A stretch of 64,000 nucleotides of DNA from Bacillus cereus (GTDB lineage Bacteria; Bacillota; Bacilli; Bacillales; Bacillaceae_G): contig NZ_NUOT01000009.1 in assembly GCF_002584535.1 (NCBI RefSeq), positions 1-64,000 of the forward strand. The letters are read 5' to 3'. The position numbers and the translations under genes were made by a program. Position 1 is the stretch's first letter. Each line of letters begins with the position of its first letter. Of the stretch, positions 29,391 to 38,601 are shown piece by piece. The notes beneath the pieces are model-generated. The model saw only the letters and a list, made by a program, of their open reading frames with translations. It was not told the DNA's origin and did no database searches.

Positions 29391-29455
29391 TCTATCAATC
29401 TCACTGCTTATAATACTAGTAAAAGGAAAACTGCTATCGCAAAGGGGGTATATAC

Positions 29456-29887
29456 TTGCTTGAAGGATGGTTTAGTTGGTTTATTGTGATTTGGACCGTT
29501 ATTTTACTAGGACTTATGTCTATTGGTGGATATTTCATGTTCCGAAAATTCTTAAAACGATTACCAAAAGAAGATGGCATGTCTATTTTAGATTGGGAAG
29601 AGCGTTATATTGATCAAACAAGGCACTTATGGGATGATGAGCAAAAACAATTGTTAGAAGAACTTGTAAGTCCTGTTCCTGAGCTATTTCGTGATGTTGC
29701 CAGGTCAAAAATTGCTGGTAAAATTGGAGAACTTGCATTACAAGAAAAAGCTTCAAAAATAACTGAAGATTTAATCATTAAAGGATATATTGTAGCAACT
29801 CCAAAACGAGATCATAAATTTCTCATTAAAAAATTACAAGAAAAGCAAATTGATTACTCTCGTTATCAATCACTGTTAGCCAAATAA
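29456..29887 (+). CDS. yneK: YneK-like membrane protein (DUF2621)
   Basis: 143 residues: one N-terminal membrane helix (WFIVIWTVILLGLMSIGGYFMF as a region), then a cytosolic helical domain with ILDWEERYIDQTRHLWDD and LVSPVPELFRDVARSKIAGKIG. It matches my memory of B. subtilis YneK, which sits beside ccdC as here. TTG 29456 follows AAGGGGG at seven bases. A promoter TTGCTT-18-TATAAT is upstream at about 29384-29413. Function unknown. Confidence 0.75.
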   Translation: MLEGWFSWFIVIWTVILLGLMSIGGYFMFRKFLKRLPKEDGMSILDWEERYIDQTRHLWDDEQKQLLEELVSPVPELFRDVARSKIAGKIGELALQEKASKITEDLIIKGYIVATPKRDHKFLIKKLQEKQIDYSRYQSLLAK

Positions 29888-29919
29888 AAAAACCTCAAGG
29901 AATCTTGAGGTTTTTTACG
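29886..29919. terminator. Bidirectional terminator
   Basis: AAAAACCTCAAG-gaat-CTTGAGGTTTTTT lies between the converging yneK and ccdC genes. Confidence 0.88.
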
Positions 29920-30421
29920 TTAACTTCATATCTTTCTCATTATAAAAACCATCTTCCTTTTCCATTTCCTTTTGCACTTTTGTAAATGAACGATACATAG
30001 CAATTCTCCATGATACAATCATTGCAAAAGCAAGTAAGAAGAACATACCACTTAGTTGCCCTAAATCAAGCGATTGACTTAAATATGTTTTAAAGACAAT
30101 ACGCACCACAAGCAAACCGATTAAAATAAATACGAAAGCTTTTGAACGTTTCAAGTAAATCTCTTGTCCACGCACTTCAAATTTAGATGTTTTAATAAGA
30201 AATATTGAGAAAAACAAACCTACACCGATCGCTTCTAACATTTCCGCTGGTGTCAGGCGAAATTCCGGAAAAATGTACATCAGTGCCCCCGTACTCATGA
30301 AAAATGGTGGGAGAATGATTTTTTTCAATGTTGCAGGTTTCTTCGCTGCTTTTAAACGAATGAACATCGCACCAACAGCCATACAAACAGCAACAATACT
30401 CGACAAAAGAACTATGTTCAT
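29915..30421 (-). CDS. ccdC: CcdC-like membrane protein
   Basis: 168 residues with about five hydrophobic segments (for example IVLLSSIVAVCMAVGAMFI and FVFILIGLLVVRIVF). It resembles B. subtilis CcdC/YneJ, which is encoded next to ccdA in the cytochrome c biogenesis region. It ends at the terminator shared with yneK. The response-regulator-like ccdB that lies between the two in B. subtilis is absent here; ccdA follows after a 90-base gap. Confidence 0.82.
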   Translation of the reverse strand: MNIVLLSSIVAVCMAVGAMFIRLKAAKKPATLKKIILPPFFMSTGALMYIFPEFRLTPAEMLEAIGVGLFFSIFLIKTSKFEVRGQEIYLKRSKAFVFILIGLLVVRIVFKTYLSQSLDLGQLSGMFFLLAFAMIVSWRIAMYRSFTKVQKEMEKEDGFYNEKDMKLT

Positions 30422-30510
30422 ACTTTCTCATCCTTTTTTGTGGCAATATGAAAATCTAGTTTCATTATATGCTTTTCTACTAGTATTTCCAACATTTTCA
30501 CAGGATAATA

Positions 30511-31218
30511 CTAAAAACCGGTGAAACCACCAAATAAACTTGAGAAATACGCAATAATTTTTGTCATCCAATTAAAGTATAAAAATATACCCATAACAAT
30601 CATGATATATCCGCCTACTTTCACAAACGTTCCACTATGTCGTTTAATCCAAGACATTTTCGTAATAAAAAATGAAAGTATAAAGAACGGTATTGCAAAA
30701 CCAAGTATGTAAGCAATCATATATAGCATTGCTGATTCTGGATTCGTACTAGCCAGTCCAATTACAGCTACTAAAATTGGTCCTGTACAAGGTGTCCAAC
30801 CAGCAGCAAATGCCAATCCAATTAAAATAGATCCAATATAACCACTAGGACGACTTTTAAATGTAAATTTTCGATCTTGCATTAAAAACTTTGGTTTAAA
30901 TACCCCCACAATTACAAGTCCGAATACAATAATGAATAGTGCCCCTAACTGTCTAATTAAATCTTTATAATCTTGAAAAAATGATCCAATAAAACTTGTA
31001 CCAAAACCAATTGCGATAAAAACAATAGAAAATCCAAATAAGAAAAACGCCGTATGTATCATACTTCTTTTACGGAGCATCGCATTTTCTTCTTTTAATT
31101 CAGAAACCGACATTCCCGTTATGTAAGATAAAAATGCTGGATAAAGTGGCAAGCAACAAGGGGAAATAAATGATAAGAATCCCGCACCAAACGCTAAAAA
31201 AATATTAATATCTTGCAT
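30511..31218 (-). CDS. ccdA: Cytochrome c biogenesis protein CcdA
   Basis: A membrane thiol-electron carrier that passes reducing power from thioredoxin across the membrane for cytochrome c and spore maturation. 235 residues, six helices. The two conserved Cys are in [14 protein letters not shown] near residue 20 and [11 protein letters not shown] in the fourth segment. The start has GAGAGGAGTG upstream. The palindrome CTACAATATTGTAG at 31236-31249 lies just before it. Confidence 0.95.
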   Translation of the reverse strand: MQDINIFLAFGAGFLSFISPCCLPLYPAFLSYITGMSVSELKEENAMLRKRSMIHTAFFLFGFSIVFIAIGFGTSFIGSFFQDYKDLIRQLGALFIIVFGLVIVGVFKPKFLMQDRKFTFKSRPSGYIGSILIGLAFAAGWTPCTGPILVAVIGLASTNPESAMLYMIAYILGFAIPFFILSFFITKMSWIKRHSGTFVKVGGYIMIVMGIFLYFNWMTKIIAYFSSLFGGFTGF

Positions 31219-31689
31219 CGTTTCACTCCTCTCTTCTACAATATTGTAGCAAAAATGAAAGAAAATACTATGTACAATTCATGAATTCACTATTTACAAC
31301 GTTTTAATAAGAAAAAATAGCTGTACACCGCTATTTTTCTAAAGCGTTTTCATTTTTCTTCTATTATAAATGTATTCTGTTATTCATTAACATATCAAAG
31401 CTTCTTCCAAACAACAAATGATTCGTCTACGATACCTCTGTATACAAGACATTCCCTATAAAAAAATATTTTTTTCAAATGATAACTTTATACAGCCCAT
31501 TCCTTACCTTACAATACTTCTATAATTATAAATTTCAAGATTATGCATAAATATCATATTTTTATTATTATTCTATAAAATGCCACACTTTTCTTTCATT
31601 TGACCCTTCATTTTTAATTTTGTATACTTCCATCTAGTTATATATGTCCGTTTTAGAACAATTAAATATATAGGATGGGAGGGATTTTC
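31219..31689. other. Intergenic region with one hairpin
   Basis: Promoter space between divergent ccdA and the EamA gene. AAAAATAGC-TGTACACC-GCTATTTTT (31314-31339) is a terminator-like hairpin without an evident gene before it. No open frame is credible. Confidence 0.5.
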
Positions 31690-32598
31690 ATGCTTCGTTA
31701 TTCTCTTTTAGTTTTATTAGGAGCATGTAGCTATGGAATTTTAGCTATCTTTGTTAAACTTGCATACGCAGAAGGTTTTTCACTTGGAGAAGTAATTGGT
31801 AGTCAATATTTGTTCGGTTGGTTTATTTTGCTTGGAATTACACTCCTATTTTCTAGGCACCGCGTTCCACTGAAACAAATGCTTATTTTATTTGTCGCTG
31901 GAACCTCTGCAAGTTTCACAGGAATTTTTTATTACGCTTCACTGAAAACTGTGCCGGCATCTATTGCCATTATACTGTTATTCCAATTCGTTTGGGTTGG
32001 TATTATCATTGAAGCTGTGGCAACAAAAACATTACCATCAAGAGAAAAAGTTATTTCTGTTCTCTTTTTACTTGCTGGTACATTCTTATCGAGCGGATTA
32101 TTAGAAAAATCAGCAGGCGATTTCGATACAACTGGAATCATATTAGGTTTACTATCTGCTGTTACATTTGCAACCTACATTTTTGTAAGTGGTAGAGTTG
32201 CTGTCGAAGTACCATCATTACCACGAGGCGTTCTCTTAATGGCTGGTGCTTTAACTTTAGTAATGATAGTATTCCCACCAACATTTATTTTTAACGGGGC
32301 TATTTCACAAGGACTTTGGAAATATGGTTTAGGACTCGGAACGTTTAGTATTGTCATTCCATCCATCGCCTTCACAATCGGCATTCCAAAAATCGGTTCT
32401 GGATTAGCAACTATTCTTGGTGCAGCTGAACTACCTGTTACAACAATTATGTCTGTATTTGTTCTAAAAGAAGCGGTACTCTCTTCTCAATGGCTTGGTG
32501 TATCACTTATCTTGGTTGGTATTGCAATTCCACAAATTGCATTTGCGATGCGCGGACGATATCGAAAACATCATACACATAAGAAAGTTGCTGCATAA
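31690..32598 (+). CDS. EamA/DMT-family transporter
   Basis: 302 residues with ten predicted membrane helices in two EamA repeats. The first repeat ends near FLSSGLLEKS and the second has the conserved ELPVTTIMSVFVLKEAVLSSQWLG segment. It probably exports an amino acid or metabolite. Start ATG 31690 follows GGGAGGGATTTTC; the frame from 31675 includes the binding site itself. It stands alone with a terminator. Confidence 0.9.
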   Translation: MLRYSLLVLLGACSYGILAIFVKLAYAEGFSLGEVIGSQYLFGWFILLGITLLFSRHRVPLKQMLILFVAGTSASFTGIFYYASLKTVPASIAIILLFQFVWVGIIIEAVATKTLPSREKVISVLFLLAGTFLSSGLLEKSAGDFDTTGIILGLLSAVTFATYIFVSGRVAVEVPSLPRGVLLMAGALTLVMIVFPPTFIFNGAISQGLWKYGLGLGTFSIVIPSIAFTIGIPKIGSGLATILGAAELPVTTIMSVFVLKEAVLSSQWLGVSLILVGIAIPQIAFAMRGRYRKHHTHKKVAA

Positions 32599-32601
32599 AA
32601 G

Positions 32602-32638
32602 AAAAGAGGCTTCTCATTTGAGAAACCTCTTTTTTTAG
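32602..32638. terminator. Bidirectional terminator
   Basis: AAAAGAGGcTTCTC pairs with GAGAAaCCTCTTTTTT between converging genes. Confidence 0.85.
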
Positions 32639-32647
32639 TATTTCCTA

Positions 32648-34021
32648 TTATTTTTTAGCCCGATTCGCAATTTCTAAAGCGCGGTCTGTTTCTTTAGCTG
32701 CTTGATCTAATGCTTGTTTTACATCTGTTCCTTCTATAATACTTTCCATTGCCTTTTGTACTTTTTGACGCGATTCTGGAAATACTGTAATTAACGCGCC
32801 CTGTGTTGCAGGTGATACTTTCGAATCATGAAGTTGATTCACCGTTACTTGTAATTGTGGATATTTCTCATATTCTTTTTTAACTAACTCCTCCTCATAC
32901 GCCTTTGGATTTACCGCGAAGTATCCTGTGTTTACATGCCATTCTGCTTGTATAGATGGTGTAGTCATATACTTCATAAACTCCCAAACCGCTTTTTGTT
33001 TCTCTTTCCCAATATCTTTGGCCATCCATAATGATGCGCCGCCAATAATAACACCTTCCCTTTGAACATCTTCAGGATAAGGTAGATACGCTACCCCAAC
33101 TTGAAACGGTGCGCTGTTAATTATATCCTTCACACCAGCTGAAGAATCTAGGTACATTGCTGTTTTCCCCGCTAAAAAGGCAGCACGCGTATTATCCCAA
33201 TCCGAACCGTAGTTACCATTAATACCTTCTTTATTAAGATTATTGACAAACTCTAAAATTCTTTGCCCCTCTTTCCCATTAAAAGTTGCTTTCGTTGCTG
33301 CTTTAGCACGACCATTATCATTATTTACATACGTTCCGCCTTGAACCGCTAACATTTCTTCAAAAAACCAAGTATCTAATAAATAAGTAAACCCGTAACG
33401 CTTTACTTGATTCCCTTCTTTTTTCGTTAATTTCTTCCCTGCTTCCTCTATTTCTTTAAATGTCTTTGGGGCTTGGTCTGGATCTAATCCCACTTCCTTA
33501 AATGCATCTTTGTTATATACCATAACAGGTGTAGAAGAGTTAAAAGGCATCGAATATTGCTTTTTATCTACTGTATAATAACTGCGAATATTTGGTTCCC
33601 ATTGAGACACATCATACTTATCTTGATCGATGAACTTTTGAACCGGTTCAATTTTCCCGCTATCAATCATATATTTCGTTCCACCATCAAAAACTTGAAT
33701 AACATCTGGTGCATCCTTTGTGCCTGCAATATTCTTGTACTTAATAAACGATTCATCATATGTACCTTGGAACAACGCTCTTACTTCAACCTTATCTTGA
33801 GATTGATTATACTTTTGAACAATTTGTTCTAAAACTTCTTTTGTTTTTCCACCCATTGCATGCCAAAATACAATCTCTGTCTTTCCACTGCTCATTTTTT
33901 CACTGTTCTCCTTAACTTTTGATTGCTCTTTCCCAGAAACATTTGAATTGGAGCAGGCTGTTACCAAAAACAAAATACATAATGATACAATAGTAAGAAA
34001 TTTTTTCCCCACACTTCTCAA
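32648..34021 (-). CDS. Sugar-type ABC transporter binding lipoprotein
   Basis: 457 residues. A lipoprotein signal with lipobox LVTAC is followed by a Ser-Asn linker. The mature part is a COG1653/UgpB-type binding protein: EIVFWHAMGGKTKEVLEQ at the start, FNSSTPVMVYNKDAF, and GGASLWMAKD. I start at TTG 34021, preceded by GGGGGAGAGAAAG, giving a normal signal peptide. No permease or ATPase gene lies beside it, so it must rely on a distant transporter. The cargo may be glycerol-3-phosphate or an oligosaccharide. Confidence 0.88.
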   Translation of the reverse strand: MRSVGKKFLTIVSLCILFLVTACSNSNVSGKEQSKVKENSEKMSSGKTEIVFWHAMGGKTKEVLEQIVQKYNQSQDKVEVRALFQGTYDESFIKYKNIAGTKDAPDVIQVFDGGTKYMIDSGKIEPVQKFIDQDKYDVSQWEPNIRSYYTVDKKQYSMPFNSSTPVMVYNKDAFKEVGLDPDQAPKTFKEIEEAGKKLTKKEGNQVKRYGFTYLLDTWFFEEMLAVQGGTYVNNDNGRAKAATKATFNGKEGQRILEFVNNLNKEGINGNYGSDWDNTRAAFLAGKTAMYLDSSAGVKDIINSAPFQVGVAYLPYPEDVQREGVIIGGASLWMAKDIGKEKQKAVWEFMKYMTTPSIQAEWHVNTGYFAVNPKAYEEELVKKEYEKYPQLQVTVNQLHDSKVSPATQGALITVFPESRQKVQKAMESIIEGTDVKQALDQAAKETDRALEIANRAKK

Positions 34022-34247
34022 CTTTCTCTCCCCCTTTTCATACAAAAAGACCATAAGTAACAATAGCGATTTTAAATCATTCTCCGCTGCGTTATACTAT
34101 GGCCTCTACACGAATTTTGTATGTATTTGTGTTTACATGTTTTAGTATATCTTACATTTATGAATTTCTTGTAAATAACGATCATGTAGTGTAAAAGATA
34201 CAATATTTTAATGTAAAAATTTGTTACCATTAACAAATTAAGATAGA

Positions 34248-34287
34248 GAAAAACCGTTAAGATTATTCTTCTTAACGGCTTTTTCAT
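34248..34287 (-). terminator. Terminator of the ABC-2 exporter operon
   Basis: On the minus strand AAAAAGCCGTTAAG pairs with CTTAACGGTTTTT just after the stop at 34294. Confidence 0.85.
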
Positions 34288-34293
34288 CTGTTA

Positions 34294-35238
34294 TTACGTT
34301 AAATCGCGCTTTAAAAATACAGTATAAGAAATACCTAAAAATACAAGTAAGTAAATTAGAAGCATACAAGACGCAAATGATAATGTTACACCTTGAATGA
34401 AACTACCACCCTTTAAGATTCCATATAAATCTGTATTAGCTGGTAATAAAAACTTCATCCATTCGTACCTAGACGCTGGTATTAAAATAATTCCACCAGA
34501 TAACGCCACGAATAAGGAAATACCAATTGCTCCCCCACTCGATCTCGTTAGAACAGAAATCATAAAAGCAAATGCTGCATACACAAGAGTTGGCAACCAT
34601 TCTAATACATAATACTTACTCACATCAACAAATATATTTTGCTGAACGATATTACCATTTTGCATGATAAATTCCACCCATGCAGGTTGTTGAAATTTAT
34701 AAATAATAAACCCGCATAAAAGTGAGAAAACCATATTAAATATAAATAATAATGCAGAGAAAATAACAATTGCAATATACTTCGCTGTTAAAATTTTAAA
34801 TCGACTTGCCGGGCGAATCATTAAAAATTTATAAGTTCCCCAATTGTACTCATTCGCAAAAATTGTACTTGCATATACAAGAATAAATGGTAATAAAATT
34901 GGAAACACAATTAAACCTGTGTCCCTCATAAAAGTTAAAGGTGAATCGCCTGCTGGTGGAGTATTCGTATCTAAATGCTTCATTTTCAACTGATACTCTT
35001 TAACAAGCTCATCTCCTGATTTTTGATTCAAAATATCCTGTTTTGTACTCCCAAGTTTTTTTTCAATTTCTGCCGTTCTTTCTGTATAATCTATTTTCCA
35101 ATCTCCCGATGAAGATGGAAAATATTTAACTGACACCCATCCCAAACCTATAACTAGAATTGTAATAATGGCAAATGGAATAATCGTTCGCTTCCGTTTA
35201 AAAATTTTATATATTTCATTGTAAACTAAATTAAACAA
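34294..35238 (-). CDS. ABC-2 type permease
   Basis: 314 residues. A first helix (TIIPFAIITILVIGLGWVSV as region) is followed by an extracytoplasmic loop of about 90 residues and five helices towards the C-terminus. This is the ABC-2 layout of BcrB/LanFEG-type exporters. It overlaps the ATPase gene by eight bases. It probably exports a peptide antibiotic or lipid; no biosynthesis or regulator gene is adjacent to say which. Confidence 0.85.
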   Translation of the reverse strand: MFNLVYNEIYKIFKRKRTIIPFAIITILVIGLGWVSVKYFPSSSGDWKIDYTERTAEIEKKLGSTKQDILNQKSGDELVKEYQLKMKHLDTNTPPAGDSPLTFMRDTGLIVFPILLPFILVYASTIFANEYNWGTYKFLMIRPASRFKILTAKYIAIVIFSALLFIFNMVFSLLCGFIIYKFQQPAWVEFIMQNGNIVQQNIFVDVSKYYVLEWLPTLVYAAFAFMISVLTRSSGGAIGISLFVALSGGIILIPASRYEWMKFLLPANTDLYGILKGGSFIQGVTLSFASCMLLIYLLVFLGISYTVFLKRDLT

Positions 35239-36142
35239 TATCCTTTCCCCCTGTTAATTCTAAAAACTTCTCTTCCAGCGTTTTTCTTTCTTCATAAACA
35301 CGATAAATACGAATACCTTGTTCTGTTAATGTACGAATCACATCTGGAATTTCTTCATTTTTCACAATCATAATCAATTCATTATCTTGAATCGTGACAT
35401 CATGTTTTAAAAGTTCAGCCGCTTGCTTCACATCGTCCACGCGTATATGTATCATATCCATCTCTTCGTTTTCATTACGCTGAATATTTTGGGTTGCCAC
35501 ATATTCTCCGTGCTGAATAATAATAACTCGATCACACATCAATTCAACTTCAGATAATAAATGACTTGAAACAAGGACAGCTTTCCCTTGTTCATGAGCA
35601 ATTTTCTTTATATACATACGCATTTCGTGAATCCCACTTGGATCCAGTCCATTGGTCGGTTCATCTAAAATGAGTACATCTGGATTATGTACGAGTGCTT
35701 GCGCAATTCCTAAACGCTGTCTCATACCAAGCGAATACGCTTTTACTTTACGATTAATAACCTGTCCCATACCTAATAATTGGACTACCTCGTCAATACG
35801 CTCTTCAGTAACATTACCATGCATACGTCCAAAATATGTTAAGTTTTCATACCCACTTAAAAAAGGATAAAATTCCGGATTTTCAATTACGGCACCGATT
35901 TTCATAGCTGTACCTTCAAACTCTTGTTTTACAGATTGTCCGTCAATCCATACTTCTCCTTCAGTCATACTTATCATACCGACCATCATTCGCATCAATG
36001 TTGTTTTTCCGGCACCGTTTGGTCCTAATAAACCAACAACTTCTCCCTTCTTTACTTCAAAGCTTATATTTTCTACTAATGTCTTTGAGCCGATTCGCTT
36101 TGTTAGTTGTTCTACTCTCACTATAGATTGTTTATTTACCAT
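35231..36142 (-). CDS. ABC transporter ATP-binding protein (BcrA-like)
   Basis: 303 residues. Walker A GLLGPNGAGKTT, Q-loop region NPEFYPFLSGYENL, signature YSLGMRQRLGIAQAL, Walker B DVLILDEPTNGLDP and H-loop VSSHLLSE are all intact. The C-terminal 90 residues are the extra domain of BcrA-type ATPases. ATG 36142 follows AAGG at eight bases; TTG 36151 is too close to it. It pairs with the overlapping permease gene. Confidence 0.93.
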   Translation of the reverse strand: MVNKQSIVRVEQLTKRIGSKTLVENISFEVKKGEVVGLLGPNGAGKTTLMRMMVGMISMTEGEVWIDGQSVKQEFEGTAMKIGAVIENPEFYPFLSGYENLTYFGRMHGNVTEERIDEVVQLLGMGQVINRKVKAYSLGMRQRLGIAQALVHNPDVLILDEPTNGLDPSGIHEMRMYIKKIAHEQGKAVLVSSHLLSEVELMCDRVIIIQHGEYVATQNIQRNENEEMDMIHIRVDDVKQAAELLKHDVTIQDNELIMIVKNEEIPDVIRTLTEQGIRIYRVYEERKTLEEKFLELTGGKDIV

Positions 36143-36235
36143 CCTATACAACCTTTCTCTCTAACACTTTTTTCAGTTCCTTACACTGTATCATGATTAT
36201 TTTCTGCTGTAAAACGACGAAAAAGACATGATATC

Positions 36236-36811
36236 TCATGCCTTTCTCTCCATTTTATATACTTGTTCACATGGAAATTTCCGAATAAACTTATAACATT
36301 GCCATATGGATAATAAGATTATAATACTCACTAGCATCGTTACTACCAATAATGCGTATGATGTAATAGGTATGCTATTTATTCCATGAACTCCTGTTAG
36401 CTTTATAAAAATCACTGTAAATAACTTCAAAAATAACATTCCGTGAATTAAACCAAAAAGAATCGCTCCTCCATAAATCAAAACCTGCTCCTGAGATAAC
36501 AAGCAAAAAATCGTTCTTTTTTTCATACCAGCAATTTCATACAACAGTAGTTCCTGTTTCCTATTTTTTAAGAATCTTTTTGTCATTTGGTATGTAACAG
36601 CAGTGCATACAAAAAACAACAGTACTTCCCCATAATATAACGTAGCTAGCAAAAACGGTCTATGTTGTATTTTTTCTATTACCGCTTCATTAGATCGGAC
36701 AGATATAATAAAAAAATATAGCATGGTACTCATTGCTATCCATATAAATTGTTTTAATCTTTGGGCAGCGTAGTTCTGTATATTTTTCCTTGCTAACCGA
36801 AATAAAGACAT
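36236..36811 (-). CDS. Half-sized FtsX-like permease (BceB N-terminal type)
   Basis: 191 residues from ATG 36811, after GGTGGGGGAATCAATT. The start SLFRLARKNIQNY is the typical beginning of BceB/YvcS-type bacitracin-sensing permeases. One helix, a short loop and the first three-helix FtsX unit follow (region LLYEIAGMKKRTIF...YKFIRKFPCEQVY). Full BceB proteins have about 620 residues with a large external domain and a second bundle; none of that is present. There is no ATPase in the same frame order. It is either a shrunken relic or a stand-alone half permease. Confidence 0.65.
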   Translation of the reverse strand: MSLFRLARKNIQNYAAQRLKQFIWIAMSTMLYFFIISVRSNEAVIEKIQHRPFLLATLYYGEVLLFFVCTAVTYQMTKRFLKNRKQELLLYEIAGMKKRTIFCLLSQEQVLIYGGAILFGLIHGMLFLKLFTVIFIKLTGVHGINSIPITSYALLVVTMLVSIIILLSIWQCYKFIRKFPCEQVYKMERKA

Positions 36812-37137
36812 AATTGATTCCCCCACCTTACTTCATAACGTCCAATCTTCTATATTACTAGTGTATAAAAATATGACCTTTTAAACATCGAACTATAATC
36901 GGAATATTTACTAGGTCTTAAGTCGCAGAAATGACCGCTTCTGAAAATAGCTTACCTAATGTCTGCATTTAAAGAAATTAGTAGCCCCATAAAAATAAAA
37001 TATAATACAAGAACAGTTCTTACTGCTTGGATAAAAACAAATAAAAATCATATATTTTCACTCTCTATGGATGATGAAAGCTCACGCCAACAATTAATTC
37101 TAGAAAATGAACATGTCTACCTATTCAGTATTGAAAT
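36812..37137. other. Stretch without a convincing gene
   Basis: Neither strand has a credible start. On the minus strand a hydrophobic run (IQAVRTVLVLYFIFMGLLIS) ending at a stop near 36953 could be the tail of a lost membrane protein. On the plus strand the open frame at 36959 crosses a terminator and the LysR gene and is rejected. Confidence 0.3.
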
Positions 37138-37172
37138 AAAAAAGGAGATACACCATAATAGTATCTCCTCTT
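37138..37172 (-). terminator. Terminator of the lysR-type gene
   Basis: GGAGATAC pairs with GTATCTCC around a nine-base loop, with T6 on the minus-strand 3' side, about 25 bases past the stop. Confidence 0.8.
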
Positions 37173-37191
37173 TTAACACATTTGTGCCACC

Positions 37192-38094
37192 TTACTTATC
37201 ATTCTCCACTTCTATTCGCTTTTTCTCCCTTGCAATTTTTAAAAACTCTAGCAACTCAGGATTACTATTTGACTTCCGATATGCAACCGACATCTCTGCT
37301 ACAAAATTAGAATCATATATAGCCTTATATACAACTTCTGTTTTATACAACTTATTCGCAGAAACCGGAATCACTGTTAATCCAATTCCCGCTGCTACAA
37401 GCCCCATAACAGTTTGGTACTCTGTTGCTTCCTGTACAATGTGTGGGCTGAATCCAGCGTTCCTACATAAGGATAAAATCGTATCGTATAATGCAGGCCA
37501 AACCGGTCTAGTTATGAACACAAATGGCTCATCTTGTAAATCTTCAATATGAATTTCTTCTTTCTCTGCTAGTGGATGCGCTTTTGGTAAACATAATGTA
37601 CACGAAAGCTTTTGAATGGGTTCTAATTCTAGTAATTGCGTATTAATTGGTGGACGTAAAAATCCAACATCAATTCGATTATCATGAAGCGCATGAACCT
37701 GATCTGGTGTCGATAATTCATGCAGTGCAACAGATACTCTCGGGAACTTCTCTCGATACTCCCTAACAATAGACGGTAAAATATCATATATAGCTGCCCC
37801 TACAAACCCAATTGAAAGTGATCCAACCTCTCCCCTTTGTGCACTTTGTGCAACTTCTACCGCCTTCTCAATTTGATCAAATGCTTTTTTCACTTCTTTT
37901 AAAAACATTTCTCCTGCTTCTGTCAGCTCAACTTTCCGCTTCGTTCTTGAAAATAATGTAACCCCCATCTCTTTCTCTAATTGCTGAATTTGTTGACTTA
38001 GCGGTGGCTGTGTCATTTGCAAGCGAGCAGCTGCCCGCCCAAAATGTAACTCTTCTGCCACAACAACAAAATATTGCAAATGCCGTAATTCCAT
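37192..38094 (-). CDS. LysR-family regulator of cidAB
   Basis: 300 residues. The N-terminal winged helix MELRHLQYFVVVAEELHFGRAAARL and QPPLSQQIQQLEKEMGV (regions) is classical. The effector domain follows from about residue 90. It is divergent from cidA with 144 bases between, as CidR in Staphylococcus and the ywbI-ywbHG group in B. subtilis, so it most likely activates cidAB in overflow metabolism. An inverted repeat of LysR type lies between them at 38125. Confidence 0.9.
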   Translation of the reverse strand: MELRHLQYFVVVAEELHFGRAAARLQMTQPPLSQQIQQLEKEMGVTLFSRTKRKVELTEAGEMFLKEVKKAFDQIEKAVEVAQSAQRGEVGSLSIGFVGAAIYDILPSIVREYREKFPRVSVALHELSTPDQVHALHDNRIDVGFLRPPINTQLLELEPIQKLSCTLCLPKAHPLAEKEEIHIEDLQDEPFVFITRPVWPALYDTILSLCRNAGFSPHIVQEATEYQTVMGLVAAGIGLTVIPVSANKLYKTEVVYKAIYDSNFVAEMSVAYRKSNSNPELLEFLKIAREKKRIEVENDK

Positions 38095-38124
38095 TTTGGA
38101 TCCTCTTTTCGATTAATATGTATA

Positions 38125-38148
38125 ATAAATTAATAACATATAATTTAT
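38125..38148. promoter_or_regulatory. LysR-type operator candidate
   Basis: ATAAAT-N12-ATTTAT, a dyad of T-N11-A kind, lies between the lysR gene and cidA, about 90 bases before cidA. It was assigned by position and symmetry only. Confidence 0.45.
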
Positions 38149-38238
38149 ATATTAGACAAATATTTCGAAAGGATTTATAGTAGAAATTGTTAATTTTTTT
38201 TACAATTTTTATGTAAAAAACGAAAGAGGTGTTACTGT

Positions 38239-38601
38239 ATGAAATGGTGGAAATTAAGCGGACAAACCTTACTCTTATTTTGTTTCGCTTGGACAGGTGA
38301 ATGGATCGCAAAGCAGGCACACCTCCCAATTCCAGGAAGTATTATCGGCATTTTCTTATTGTTAATATCATTAAAATTTAACTTGGTGAAAAAAGAATGG
38401 ATTCAAGATGGAGCAGACTTTTTATTAAAAGAACTTATATTATTTTTTATTCCTTCTGCCGTGGCTGTTATCCGCTACAAAGATACATTATCACAATATG
38501 GTATCGATCTCATTTTGATTATCATGATTAGTACCCTTTGTGTAACACTCGTCACTGGAATCTTAACAGAAATGCTATTAAAGCGGAAAGGATCAGCATA
38601 A
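38239..38601 (+). CDS. cidA: CidA/LrgA holin-like protein
   Basis: 120 residues, four membrane helices, with [22 protein letters not shown] and [10 protein letters not shown], the family marks. CidA-type proteins form oligomeric membrane pores linked to murein hydrolase release and to overflow-metabolite handling. The ATG follows AAGAGGTGTTACTGT. The stop overlaps the cidB start in TAATG. Confidence 0.92.
   Translation: MKWWKLSGQTLLLFCFAWTGEWIAKQAHLPIPGSIIGIFLLLISLKFNLVKKEWIQDGADFLLKELILFFIPSAVAVIRYKDTLSQYGIDLILIIMISTLCVTLVTGILTEMLLKRKGSA

Noticed and set aside
36959-37552. 197-codon open frame on the plus strand
   Set aside because: It crosses the lysR terminator and runs antisense through the lysR-type gene. 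There is no ribosome binding site.
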